Below, in pieces: positions 23,201 through 34,989 of a stretch of DNA of 64,000 bases (its first letter is position 1; the number at the start of each line of letters is the position of its first letter). Below the pieces are notes generated by a model. The model saw only the letters and a list, made by a program, of their open reading frames with translations. It ran no database searches and was not told the origin of the DNA. Source of the stretch: Impatiens glandulifera (taxonomy: Eukaryota; Streptophyta; Magnoliopsida; Ericales; Balsaminaceae); assembly GCF_907164915.1 (NCBI RefSeq), contig NC_061868.1, forward strand, positions 27,523,819 through 27,587,818, given 5' to 3'. The position numbers and the translations under genes are program-made.

Positions 23201-24157
23201 TGGGGATTATGGATAGTGTTTCGGGAGCTTTTGAGTCTTCCCCGGTCCATCTGGTCTTCCAATCCCTCAAGAAATGAAAATAATCAGGGTCCTTAGTCTT
23301 GTCCCCCCCAACGGACTCGACTACGTTCGTTGCCCCTCTAGGGAGGTTCATCACGAGCTGTATGAGATCTTCATCGATAAGGATCTCATCACCGTTGGCC
23401 AATACCAGAGAACTCTTATCCGGGTCAAAACATTGGATTACGTGTCTGGAAAAATGCGCCAGGCACTTGGAGACGCCCATTGTAAGAAGAGAACCAAACC
23501 CGATTTCCTTCACGGCTTCCCTCTGTTCTACGCTCAATTTAGGAATCAGTTAAGCGAGGCCATGAGGTGATGATCGGGTTAGAAGTGTCAGTTTACGTTT
23601 CTTGATAGTTTTGGTTTTTTGGGGAGATGATGGTAACTCTTCATCGAATGGGGTAGTACACGGAGAAATATTAGTGGTTTCTGGGGGTGGTTCTAGTAAC
23701 TCTTCATCGACTGTTGGAGTGGATGTAGGAATAACATTGGGTTTTTTTTAGGGGGAAAAGGTGGTGGTAAAATCTCATCAAAATGGGTAGTACCTGCAGC
23801 AACATCAGTAGCTTCGACAGCAACTGTGGAAACTAATTCAGCAGTCGATGACGACTTAGTATTCGTCTTCGGATTTCTCTTCCTCTTCCTTTCATATTTA
23901 AAGTTATTAAACCTCGAAGTCATTATTCTTGGTGGGATAGCATAAATCAGTATTCAACGAAATAAATTGAATAAATTGAATAAAATTAGTATAAACACAA
24001 TAAGATTAACATACCTCTCTGGTTTATTGCTGGGATTGACGTTGGATGCAGGAGTGGGGGCAGTTTCGTTTTCGTTTATGCTCCTACAAACTTGCAAGAC
24101 GACCTCTCGGGAGTCGATGGAATCCACTTCCATGTTGTTGCCTTGGTTCCCTGACAT
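20279..24157 (-). pseudogene. ULP1-like protease gene B, MULE-borne, broken paralogue of gene A
   Basis: The minus-strand exons inferred from gene A are: 24015-24157, 23101-23927, 22866-23025, 22568-22786, 21313-22492, 21055-21232, 20882-20980, 20468-20809, 20279-20389. The N-terminal domain reads IGFGSLLTMGVSKCLAHFSR, and the C48 domain keeps RHFFLV, LDWQDQ and DCGVYLMRHMETY. Lesions: an A8 run at 23742-23749 shifts the frame; TAA at 23550-23552; TGA at 22971-22973 where gene A has Trp; TAG at 21691-21693 where the sister repeat unit has CAG; and a C6 run at 21475-21480 shifts the frame again. The catalytic Asp is Asn (VLNNS). Splice sites remain canonical, so decay is recent in outline. The homopolymer lesions could be sequencing errors, but the three stops are harder to explain that way. 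Confidence 0.8.
21521..21850 (-). repeat. 120-bp tandem repeat in ULP1-like B
   Basis: The unit is 40 codons, and about 2.7 copies are present. It encodes an acidic, Gln/Glu-rich linker (VAPSDQGEGKQQVEEPK type). The CAG at 21571-21573 in one unit and the TAG at 21691-21693 in the next lie exactly one period apart, which dates the nonsense change after the duplication. Confidence 0.8.
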
Positions 24158-24668
24158 CTTCAGAAGAAATCCTTGTAGTATAAACGAAATATCTAGGGTT
24201 TCGACGTTGAGTGTTTGGATTATCGCCGGGAGATAGAGAGAGAAGAATATGAACAGTTGCTTATGAAAATGAAAATGATGGAGAATGGGATTGGAGCGGG
24301 AAATGGAAATTATATCAACTAGTAATGGAAGCAAATAAATATTAGTTCCATATCGTAACTTCTTAAAAAAATTCAAAAAATAAATTGAAAATAAAAACTG
24401 TTATTCGAAGCGAAGATTTATTCGCGGGATGTAAATGCACGGGTAACTGATTTTACATGACAGGCAAGTTGGCTTCTCATGGGAGGGGAGGGGGTTTTAC
24501 ATGAACGTCAGGCTAAAATTAATTGAAAAGAAGAAATCTTCGCTTTCAATCGTCTCCTCGAAAAACAAAATTAAAGCGAATATTTGGTCGTTTGCTGCAT
24601 GTCATTTTAAATTAATTGAATTAACATTTATTAATAAACGGAAATATAAAATTAATAAAAATAAAATA
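24158..24668 (-). promoter_or_regulatory. Leader and promoter region of ULP1-like B, merging into subterminal modules
   Basis: Upstream of the start at 24157 the minus strand has a CT-rich leader (TCTCTCTATCTCCCGGCG near 24220-24242). From about 24410 outward it holds TIR-like modules: GCGAAGATTTATTCGC, CTTCTCATGGGAGG, GGTCGTTTGC. No TATA box is convincing. Confidence 0.45.
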
Positions 24669-25551
24669 GCCAAGTAATTGAGGCGAAGATTTGTTCGGTT
24701 GTTGCATGTGATTTTTAATAAAATAAATTAATATTTAATAAACGGAAATATAAAATCCATGTCATTTTGGTCTTTACATGCACGGGTAATTGTATTTTTA
24801 TCGAAGGCAGGCGGTCTTGTCATGGGTGGGTTGGGGGGTTTACATGATGTTTTTATTAAAATTAATTGAAGCAAATATATCTTCGCTCCAGAGGGTCTCG
24901 AGGCAATAAAAATTAAATAATAAAATTAATTAAAAAAATATAAATTAATTGAATTAATATTTAATAAACGGAAATATAATTATTAAAATTAATTGAAGCA
25001 AATATATCTTCGCTCCTGAGGGTCTCCAGGCAAAAAAAATTGAATAAAAAATTAAATGAAATTCCTAAAAAAAAATGAATGAATTAATTGAAGCGAATAT
25101 TATATCGCTGCATGTGATTTGCAATAAATTAAATTAAATTAAATAAACGAAAATATAAAATCCCTGTCAATTTGGTCTTTACATAGACGGGTAATTGTAT
25201 TTTCATGGAAGGCAAGCGGTCTTCTCATGGGTGGGTATGGGGGGTTTACATGAGGGTCAGGGCAACGGGCGTGTAGATCTTCGCTCCCATCGCATCTCAC
25301 CCTTCCCTCTGACACGGTGCCCTGAGCGAAGATATCTTATCTGGGTATCATATGAATATTATAAAATTTCCTAGCGTTAACAGGCGCTGCCGTTAACGGC
25401 GTCTAGTGTGAACCCGGGCCGAAACCCGGATTCCGGATTCTCCCTCCCTCCGTCTCCTACCCAGATTGATTTATTATTAAAATAATAATGCTGCAATCTG
25501 ATTGGTCCGCCACAGGGGAACACAACAATCGGTAGCAGAAGATCTGAGTTG
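24669..25551 (-). repeat. Right terminal inverted repeat of the MULE
   Basis: Reverse complement of 3759-4650 with minor differences. It carries the matching 12-bp palindrome GCCGTTAACGGC at 25389-25400 and two GAGGGTCTC modules, each following a GCAAATATATCTTCGCTC motif. The outer end reads GAAGATCTGAGTTG. Confidence 0.88.
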
Positions 25552-25560
25552 CACATTAAC
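25552..25560. repeat. Right 9-bp target-site duplication of the MULE
   Basis: CACATTAAC follows the right TIR directly and differs from the left copy (3750-3758) at one position. Confidence 0.85.
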
Positions 25561-28327
25561 AGACTGAGCAAAAATATCCTACCTGTAGAGCATACAAACA
25601 AACATGTGAGCAAATGTGGGGGGAAATGCAGGAAAAAAAAATAGAGTGACAAATTATGAATATCAATAGATACACGAAGTTGATTATGACCTAAAAAACA
25701 ACAATTTAGTTGACATATATCTATAATTAGATAGAAACTAAAATAACTGATGGCTTACGGGTATTATTGGAGTGATAACCTGACATTATAAAATAAAATA
25801 AAGAAGATGAGGATCTAATTCAGAGTAAATGTTGGTACTAAAATTCTAATAGCGCAACATAAACACTAAAGTGGATGTTTTAACAGTAGTGAAAATGACT
25901 TCAAGTCAGTCATAATCACAATCTCATAGATAGAGCCAGAAAGGAAGTACATGTGATTTGCGTGAGCCAATTCCATACATACTTGTGAGTTCCAAATGTG
26001 CATTTATAATGAAAACCTCTCGGCTATATTTAATAAATATTTTTGTAAATTTGAACATGAAAGTCATTGACAAATAAAAAATTGGTTAATGGTAGCTTTC
26101 ATGTTACCAAAAGTTTGAAAAGAGAAAGAAAGAAAATAAAAAACATATGCATATGATACATTAATATATATTTCAGTTGCTAACTTTAAATTCATAATGA
26201 CAGAACTAGTTGTTTCGATTGTGAATGCAGCAAGATGATGTACAAAAATCGTAAGTGTTTACAGATGACTGAAGTAACATGGATTACACAAGGACTTTAT
26301 TTGGAATGGACTTGCCTCCATGAATTTCACAATGAAGTTAATGAGCTTTTACTTCCGCGCATATTCTCACAATGGTAGTTTGTTATGAGAAAGATGATAT
26401 CATAACCCTAAAACAAGTTCACAAACAATCAATTAGAAGTCAGGTATGTCTCAACTGTATCGATAATCTCACTTATCATTGGTAATGAGTTACGGTCAAG
26501 AAGACATAAAATGATCAAAACATATACATGCACTTACTTTCTCCTCAGGACCTGAAATGCTAATGCCCGCATGGATAGAAATTTATACAAAGTGAATTTA
26601 TGGAAGTCTCAATTAAGCATTTATGAAATGATTTCTCCTCAGAACAAAATGGATTGCTTACCCCACCTTAAGTCTTATCCGCAGTGAATTTATGGAAGTC
26701 TCAATTAAGCATTTCTTAGCCTCATTCCGACAAATTAGAATCTGAATGCAAAGGTCAAAGAGGCGACAACCACAAGGATTAATATGTATTTGATCATAAA
26801 GAAGGGGAAAAACAAAGAACAATGCTTAGTAGGTCCATCACCATGTTTCTACTTCCTTCTGATGCTACTTGTGTAATTCTAAGATAGAAGTAGATTTAGT
26901 TATTATCAATTCAACTGAGTTCATGATACAATTTTCCAATTTTCTTCTAACCCTATCAATTTAGAATTCTTTACCTCCATAGCAAATCCCTTTCATCTTC
27001 TTTCTCTATCAATGTGTAGCCTAATGTAGTGAATTAAACAAAATTCTCACAAAACAAATCATGTTGGTGAATCTATTTCTATAAATTTCACAATCCTTAG
27101 CAAAAGTCTTTAATTAAGTAGGGAATACAAGATGATCTAAAATGAGCAAAAGAAAGAAAGTTATGTCATAATCCAAATTCACTAGCTCCATAAACAACCA
27201 ACAATCCTAACCTCAACCAAATCCATGTGGGTGTTGTTAGATTAGTTTCAAAGAGGCTTTTTGCACTTTTCTCTCATTTTCAGTGTGAGATTCAAGAATT
27301 TGTTTTACCGAACACTTAATCATCAACCAATTAAAGTGAAAAAACAAATAGAAGAACATCAAATTGGTCGTTGATTATATTACGCTTACCATAAAAATAA
27401 AGATAGCAAATAAATAGCCTTCTAGACCACTTCAAGGGAAATCAAAATAGAGAGAGAAACGAAAAAATGGGGTTTTCTTCAATTTCTTTGAAACTTAGAA
27501 TTGAAAGAAGCTAGGTTGGGATTAACTTGAACAACGTAGGAAATGCTAGAAAATCCTCCACCAATGTTGAGAGTGTTAAGCTCCGTCGGATTATCCTCTT
27601 CAATTTCCATATCCGTCAAAACGCTTAACTTTTGCTTTCATAGATCAATGAAGTACAAACCTATGTGTTGTTGATTATCCATCATCTTTACAGAGATAAA
27701 CTTGTAAGATTTTCATAAAACTCTAGATCCTGCATCCAATAGAGTATCACTTGGATAATACTCAAAACCCTATAATATATAAGAGTGAAATAAGATGATG
27801 TTGTCTTGTAGCTGCTGATCTTGAACGAACGGAGCGTCGTGAAAAATGGAGGGAGGGATAGGGTTTTGTGGGTTAGAGAGTAGAGTCATGAAAAAAGATT
27901 GGAAAATGTTTATATACGATTAAAGACGCATATTACATATTACGCGTAAGTGTAATTCGAGTAAGTGTAATTTGAGTAAGGGTAATTCGAGTAAGTGCAG
28001 TCACAGAGGCAAAACGGACATTTCGCAGGACCAAATTACCATTTTTGTAAAGTTTATCAGGCGTGAGATTTTTTTGGAATTAGACCCCTTATCAGGACCA
28101 TTTCATCCTATTTCCCCCGGTCGAACCTGGTTGTTATTATTATTATTATTATTTTAATTTAAAAAATTAAAGCACCTTACACATATATGCTCCATTTCAA
28201 CTTATTGGACGCTATCTCTTTTTATTAAGATTTAAGATTCAAACTTATCACCATGATGATAAGAGGTTTTATATTCTATCATTGAATTAAGAGTTTTCAC
28301 ATTATTCAATATTTATTCTTTTAAAAT
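25561..28327. other. Intergenic DNA between the two giant transposons
   Basis: No gene is recognised over 2.8 kb. A degenerate duplication of about 92 bp is seen: AGTGAATTTATGGAAGTCTC with its following bases occurs at about 26591-26626 and again at about 26682-26717. Near 27946-27995 a 15-bp unit (GTAATTCGAGTAAGT) repeats three times. An ATT microsatellite lies at 28131-28154. The stretch 27440-27900 has minus-strand features of a gene leader (CT- and TC-rich) but no coding frame. Confidence 0.5.
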
Positions 28328-28330
28328 TCA
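28328..28330. repeat. Left 3-bp target-site duplication (TCA) of the CACTA element
   Basis: TCA stands directly before CACTAGTG and again directly after the right end at 54158-54160. Three bases is the standard target duplication for CACTA elements. Confidence 0.8.
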
Positions 28331-29020
28331 CACTAGTGAAAAAGGGGTCAAAACGAGAGTAAAAACTCTCGATTTTGACCCTATAACTTTCGGTATAGAC
28401 ACATTACCGAAAGTTTTGGTAACTCTCGTCATCCCTCGGTATTGACTCTTTCGTTAAAAATAATTGGGCGTTTACCGAGAGATATCGTAGAGTTTTCGAT
28501 TTAGATACCCTAGAGTAAAACCGAAAGTTAATTGAAAAACTTTCGGTTTTTGCACAAAGAGGAAAACCGAAAGTTATACAAATAACCCTCGGTTTTACTC
28601 CATAGGAAAAAACCGAAAGTTTTCTAATTAACTCTCGGTTTTTCCATTTGAAGAAAACCGAGAGTTAATTAGAAAACTTTCGGGTTTTCCCTAAAGAGTA
28701 AAACCGAAAGTTATCTAATTAACTCTCGGTTTTCTTCAATTATAAAAACGAAAATTAATTAGAAAACTTTCGGTTTTACTCATGAGGGAAAAAACGAAAG
28801 TTTTCTAATTAAATCTCGGTTTTCTTCAAATGGAAAAACCAATAGTTATATGAAAACTTTCGGTTATACTCGTAAGGGAAGAATCGAGAGTTTTCTAATT
28901 AACTCTCGGTTTTCTTCTAATGACAAAACCGAAAGTTATCATATAACTCTCGGTTTTTCCATTTGAAGAAAAACCGAAAGATTTCAATATTACTTTCGGT
29001 TTTTCCTGTGAAATTTTAAA
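28331..29020. repeat. Left TIR and subterminal hairpin repeats of the CACTA element
   Basis: After an imperfect 13-bp TIR, about ten inverted-repeat units follow, each with arms such as AAAACCGAAAGTT and AACTCTCGGTTTT around 4-8 bases (CTAATT, AGAAA). The subterminal repeats of CACTA elements bind the TNPA-type protein in the known En/Spm system; by analogy these are binding sites. Confidence 0.85.
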
Positions 29021-29164
29021 AATATGCTGATTATTTTGCCCGCAACCAAACCTGTTCAACCAAACCAATATATCAATAATAAAATAAATGACACATACAT
29101 TAAATGATCATTATCATTACAAAATTCGCAACCAAACTAATTATCCGAACAATCTGTTATAAAT

Positions 29165-30960
29165 TCAAATCGACACAACTACTAATGAAAACATGTTTTG
29201 AATCGAAACAACCAATGAAAACGTACTAGAATTAGCTTGTGGGGGAGGAGGTGGTTGCCTCATAAAAAATTCGATTCTCTCCATTCTTGCATTCATTTCT
29301 AACTTCTCCCTCTCCATTCTTGTCACAATTTCTTTTTTTTCCGTTTGCATTTCTTGAATTGTGCGCATTCTTTCTTCATCCCTCTTCTCTAGTTTCTCCA
29401 GCTTGAGCGTCATTCTTTGATTCTCTTCAAACAATCGCTCATTGTTTCGTTGTGAACAGTTTCCACTTCGACGATCCTCGCGAAAGTGTGTGGGCCGGAC
29501 GCCTGATCCCATTCCGAACACTCCCCCGTGTTTTTGTTGTCCGAACACCCTCTCCGTCAATTCAAAATCAGATATTCCAGATTCGTTACTAAGAACCTCT
29601 TCCATCTCAACCTACACAATTAAAATAAAATATCATTTATATAATAAAAAACTAGGCATATTCAATTCACTTACAATTTTCTCTTGCACGTGTTCGTCCG
29701 AGACGGGTGTTGGGTTTTTTTTTGTCAGTTTTGGGGTACGGGTCCTCTTGAATACTTCAATGACAGACGATGCCCGTCCCATTTCAATCTCCTATTGAAA
29801 TAAATGTTTATATTAACAATCTTTAGATTAAGTTATTACAAATAACGTACTTACCAACTCTTCTTCTATTTGTGCAAACAGTCTACTTCCCGTATCATGT
29901 GGGAATTTCAGCTTCTTCCTGTTAATTATATTTGTACGACTGTTTTGCTGTATTTGAAATAAAAATGAAGTTAGATTAATTCATATCGACTTTTATTTGA
30001 ATTATGAAACCGTACCTTAAATGTTTCCGTGAAGAAATGGTTGCGACACACAAACTCACAATCATCTCGATCGTAGTCTGGTGGAGGATTAGCCAGTACC
30101 GCTGCCTCGTCTCCTTTGTGGACGCGGATATATGAATTGTTCAAATCCGACCGCTATCTATCCCATATCTGCTTGGCGTGTCCCAATCCGGTCTTTTGAA
30201 ATGAATCAATAGAACCATTAGTAGCTTCAAACGGATCCTGAAAAAAATAACATTCAAATGTTAGAAATAATTATTTAATGAATAATGTATAATTAAGTAA
30301 TAATTATTACCTTGTTAGCAGTCCAAAGTGAATCCAATTGGTCCGCACTTAATGCCTTCTACTTTAGAAGACGGTGTGAGACGGTTGTGGGGTCCTAGAT
30401 AATCGACCTCACGTGTCTAGACTACTGTGTTCTTCCCACGCCAGCACCGCCTGGCCTCCCATCTCTCTCTCTAAAAGTAAGAGGAATCCTTGTCCCCGCT
30501 ACCCTCTTAGACAGCGCAATATTCTTGTTCTTCCCCCGTCTCTTGCGGGCAGAAGATTCTTCAAAATTATCAAATTCATAATTAGATATGTGAATCAATT
30601 GAAACAATAACTAATTTGTAAACAAGTTAGCTGTCGATGATGGGTCGGAGTGGAACCGTGCTCCTCCTCGTCATCCTCCTCGTTAGGCTCCTCGAGACCC
30701 TCGTTTTCAGCCTCGTCGTCATCCACCATATCAGCAAACGTGCTCTCAATAAACTCTTCGGCCTCAGTAGCCTCAACATCCTCGTCTGTTGGGGGAGCAG
30801 TAGCTATCGGGACCACAGCAATAGGTGGTTCGTCTCTAGATGACGATCCTCGGAGCATTAAGTTCTCTGATTGGGCAAGTAAGTTCTGGTATGGCTTTAA
30901 CAATTTGCTGGGTGTTTTCCTCATACTCTTCTAAGTTTCTTTACGAACTTCAGACATTCT
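29165..30960 (-). pseudogene. Transposase_24-like (Ptta/En/Spm) gene remnant
   Basis: Read on the minus strand in pieces: an acidic N-terminal part at 30595-30960; KNKNIALSKRVAGTRIPLTF near 30440-30560; then SDLNNSYIRVHKGDEAAVL and DYDRDDCEFVCRNHFFTETF near 30010-30150; then FPHDTGSRLFAQIEEELVS near 29850-29920; and a Glu/Lys/Met-rich coiled coil ending in a Pro run at 29165-29605. The order matches the plant En/Spm-associated Transposase_24 family, thought to be the DNA-binding partner protein. A TAG interrupts the frame directly before SDLNNS, near 30150, and another stop lies at about 30422. Several breaks may be real introns (GT-AG candidates exist), but the stops are not explained by them. 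Confidence 0.72.
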
Positions 30961-31075
30961 TAATGCATACCATTAATAAATGAGCGAATAATTGAAATGG
31001 AGTAGAAATAAGAACGAATATAAAGTAAAAACATAAATCGACCTAATTAATTAATCTGAACTATATGTTTGTAAA

Positions 31076-34000
31076 CTACGGTTTTATTTTTGTCACAATC
31101 TTCCAACCGGGTCGGGCTGACATATCTGGGGCGTAGAATACTTGTTTTGCTTGACTCGCCAATATATACAGGTCATGACTTTGGGTTTTCAAAATTCGGT
31201 TTACATTTACACTTACGAAGCCATATTTATCCACTTTCACTCCTAGTTCCCCCGAGTGTGTATCAAACCACTTACACTTGAATAAAACAACTCGTTTGTG
31301 AGAAAAGTATTGTACTTCGATTATATCCGTTAAAACTTTGTAGTATGACATAGTTTCAAACCCGTTGTACCCCTCAACAACCACCCCACTATTTTGAGTG
31401 ATCAAACCTTCGTCGTGTTTTTCTATACATAATTTGTATCCGTTTACTTTGCACCAAACATATATAGACAAGTACATACTTGGAGCTTCTCCTAAGTTCT
31501 TGAGGTCTCTTGATATGTCGTTAAATTCTGCTAAATGGGCGACCTATATATACCCGAAATGAAGTTGTTAAAATGAATAAAAAGAGTTAGGATATATGGT
31601 TTCTAATTTACTCACTCGATGTTTGAAATAGGCGGCAAACGTTTCTCCACTAGACTCATTGTTATTGCAATACTGCATATAATATCTGCAAATAAATCGA
31701 ATATTAAATAGCACACTCTTTAATACTAATTAGTAACAGCAACATAGAATCTTACATGTAAAAAGGTTCTGCTTCGGGGCAATTTTTCAAAATGTAAGAA
31801 TGAGCTGTCACTCGATCGATATAATCCAAGTTGTATATTTTTCTGTTAGATAGGTCTTCCAACGATGCAAATATTGAAATGCCCGAGATTTCAGGTTGTG
31901 CATTTTCTTTCTCTTCTTCCTCCATATACCTGACACATAAACTAATACTCCCATTAACAAGATAGCTCTCACTTATAGAGGCTTCGGGGTGGTTATTATT
32001 CCGCAAATATCTCATAATGTTCAAACGGATACATCCATCGATACTGAACAGGTCCCCCAAGCAAAGCCTCAAATGACAAGTGAACCGGGAGATGCATCAT
32101 GATGTCGAAGATTGACGGCGGAAAAATCATTTCAAATTTGCAAAGTGTCAATGTAATATCCATGTACAATTGTTCGAGGTCCTCTTGAATCAACTCTTTG
32201 AAGCACACAACAACCGAAAGAAACGAGACAAATTTACTAACGCATCATACACATTATCTGGAAGTAATCCACGAGTTGCTAAAGGAATAAGATATTCCAA
32301 TAAAATGTGACAATCATGACTCTTTAATCCCGAAATATTTTTGTCTTCCAAATTTACACAACCGCCGATATTTGAGAAAAAACCATCAGGCAACTTGAAA
32401 TCTTTCAAGAAGTTACAAAGACGTTTTTTATTTTCGGATGTCAAAGTGAAAGGCGCTTCTGGATAATGAACAACTCCATCATTTATAGGATGTAACCATG
32501 ATTTTATTCCTAAGAGTTGTAAGTCTTTACGACCTTTAAGACCATCCTTAGTCTTCTCTTTCACATTTATTATTGTTCCCAACACGCTATCAAAAATATT
32601 TTTCTAAATATGCATCACATCCAAATTATGTCTCAATAATAGTGATTTCCAATAACGCAAACGGAAGAAAATACTAAGTTTGTTCCAATTGTCTCCCCGC
32701 GTTTCATGATATATCTTAGTTTTCTTGCTCAGATCCGTACTAAGAATTATGTCTTATAGGTCTCGTGATTGCTCGTAACTTTCTTGCCCCGTTAACAATC
32801 TCGGGGGCTCTCTATAATTAGTTCGACCATCAAACGACTCTTTATCCCTTCTGTATTTGTGCTTTGGTGGAAGGAAGCATCTATGACCCATGTAACAATG
32901 TTTGGAACCATGAACCAATCGAAGAGATACCTTGTCGTTATTACAACAAGGACAAGCGAATTTACCTTTCGTACTCTAGCCTGATAAGTTCGCGTAGGCG
33001 GGAAAGTCGTTAATGGTCCACAACAACGCCGCTCGCATGTTAAAGTATTGCGAGGTGTGTGCATCAAACGTTTTCACACCAGTTTTCCACAATTCAGTCA
33101 ACTCGTCGATCAATGGCTGGAGAAATATGTCAATTGCATCTCCCGGACTCTTTGGACCTGGAATTAACATAGATAAAATAAAATTGCTAGAATCCATGCA
33201 AGTAGTGGGTGACACATTATAAGGAACTAGAATAACCGATCAAACACTGTATGATTTTTTCCCATTTGCAAATGCTTGAAACCCATCGCTTGATAAACCC
33301 AATCTTACGTTTCGAGATTCCGACGCAAAATCTTTATAATTTTCATCAAACATTTTCCAAGTTATGGAATCAGCAGGATGTCTCAACGTATCACTATCAA
33401 CTCTTCCTTCTTTATGCCATCTCATCATTGGAGCCGTTTTTGAGGACATGTATAGTCTTTGCAGTCTTGGTATTAAAGGAAAATATCTCAACACCTTTTT
33501 TGGAATGAATTTCCAATTTTGCTTCTTTTGAACTGCCCCACTTGTTTGGTCGACTTTCCATCTTGAAAGACCGCAAACTCTGCAAGAATTTTCATTTTTG
33601 TCGTCCTTTTAAAATAGCATACAGTTGTTCTTACATGCGTCTATCTTGTCATATTTAAGCCCGATATCAGTAATGAATTTTTTACTTTCATAGTATGAGT
33701 TTGGCAATTGAGCGTCAATCGGTAATATGTTGTCTTTAAGCAGATGCAACAACAAATCGAACGAATAATTTGTCCATTGACATACATTTTTTATGTGAAG
33801 TAGTTTCAGTAGTGCTGATGATTTCGTTATTCGAGCACCTTCATACAATGGCCGTTTGCAATCATCAAGCAATTTATAAAATCTATGCGCATCTTCGACT
33901 GGTTCATCGTTGTTCGGGACATCATTAACGTTGGGGAACATATCGTTTATAAATTCGTGCATATAACGTTCTTCATTGACCTCTTCATTAACTGAATTAT

Positions 34001-34364
34001 TCATCTCCGGTCTCGCATCGTTGAATTCCGGCACGACATCCTTCGACTGATCATCGTCATCATCAATATCATCATCGAAGTCATCTTCATCTTCATCGAC
34101 ATCGTCATTAACCACTTGAGTAGTACGTCTCTTTTCTCCATGAAAATACCAGTACTCATAATGAACATTTATTCCATAAATGATGAGGTGAGTCTTCACT
34201 TCGTCTATTTCCATAAACGGCGTGTTCAAGCATTTCACGCAAAGACATTTCACGGTTTGTCGGAATGTACTCCTAACAGCAAACTCGAGGAATTTATCAA
34301 CACCTTCCTCGTAATCTGGATGATCTCGACTTAAGGTCATCCATCTTTTATCGGGTACTTCCAT
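31076..34364 (-). pseudogene. TNP2-like CACTA transposase, decayed
   Basis: Minus-strand coding pieces keep the order of plant TNP2 proteins. They are: the transposase-associated N-terminus (KRWMTLSRDHPDYEEGVDKF, 34250-34364); CRVCGLSRWKV and KVLRYFPLIPRLQRLYMSS (33430-33590); the TNP2 core ILSMLIPGPKSPGDAIDIFL with FNMRAALLWTINDFPAYANL (32979-33200); DVMHI-KNIFDSVLGTI (32570-32630); a DUF4218-like part EMIFPPSIFDIMMHLPVHLS (32020-32200); and a DUF4216-like part (31076-31480) ending in KPGWK-type residues. Stops lie at 33609-33611, 32976-32978 (a conserved Trp), near 32755 and at 32604-32606 (a conserved Glu). Frames also shift. Catalytic function is lost. Confidence 0.85.
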
Positions 34365-34489
34365 ATTTCTAATAAAATGGAAAACAACCTACATTATTAT
34401 TTACTTAAATTTGTCTAAATTAATTAGGCTTACATAATGCTAACATAATTTCTACCTAATCTATCATTATCCAACCAAAAATAAATTTA

Positions 34490-34805
34490 ATCTAACATTA
34501 TCCAAGCCAAATTCTACCTAAACAAACAATATTTCATTCATATACATTTCAAACCTAATCTAACATTATCCAAGACCAAATTCCACCTAAACAAACAATA
34601 TTTCATTCATATACATTTCAAACCTAATCTAACATTATCCAAGCCAAATTACACCTAAACAAACAATATTTCATTCATATACATTTCAAACATAATCTAA
34701 CATTATCCAAGCCAAATTATACCTAAACAAACAATATTTTATCATAAACATTTCAAACCTAATCTAACATTATTTCATTCATACACATTTCAAACCTAAT
34801 CTAAT
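34490..34805. repeat. 68-bp tandem repeat, about four copies
   Basis: TCCAAG marks units at 34501, 34569, 34638 and 34706. Each unit holds CTAAACAAACAATATTTC and ATATACATTTCAAACCTAAT. It lies upstream (minus-strand sense) of the TNP2 remnant and may be intron or leader DNA. Confidence 0.8.
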
Positions 34806-34989
34806 ATAATCTAACATAAATCAAACTTAAATCTAACATAAAACTAACATTCAACTAACCTAAACATATAATAAACCAACAATAACTAACCTTGCAGGAA
34901 AAGAGCGACGAAGAAGAGCGGCTGTAGGTAGATTGAACAATAATAAACCTATTAATCAAACAAAAACAACATAAACATATACCAAATCA

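Larger units (their letters stand above)
3759..25551. mobile_element. Giant Mutator-like element (MULE), 21.8 kb, five genes
   Basis: The ends are long inverted repeats starting CAGCTCAGATCTTCTGC on the left and CAACTCAGATCTTCTGC on the right (reverse complement), flanked by a 9-bp target duplication with one mismatch. Inside are, left to right: a tandem-BRCT gene (+), a FAR1/MULE transposase-like gene (+), an intact ULP1-like gene (-), a DUF7745-like gene (-) and a broken ULP1-like gene (-). Association of ULP1-like proteases with plant MULEs is known (Kaonashi-type elements). The BRCT gene would be an acquired host gene. Short GCGAA...TTCGC palindromes and TIR-like modules occur throughout. 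Classification rests on the transposase family, the target-duplication length and the TIRs together. Confidence 0.9.

Noticed and set aside
25377..25652. A minus-strand frame across the right MULE end
   Set aside because: It spans the TIR and the target duplication, so it mixes element and flank; no start context or domain.
30637..30934. Ser-rich plus-strand frames
   Set aside because: Antisense of the acidic N-terminal part of the Transposase_24-like remnant.
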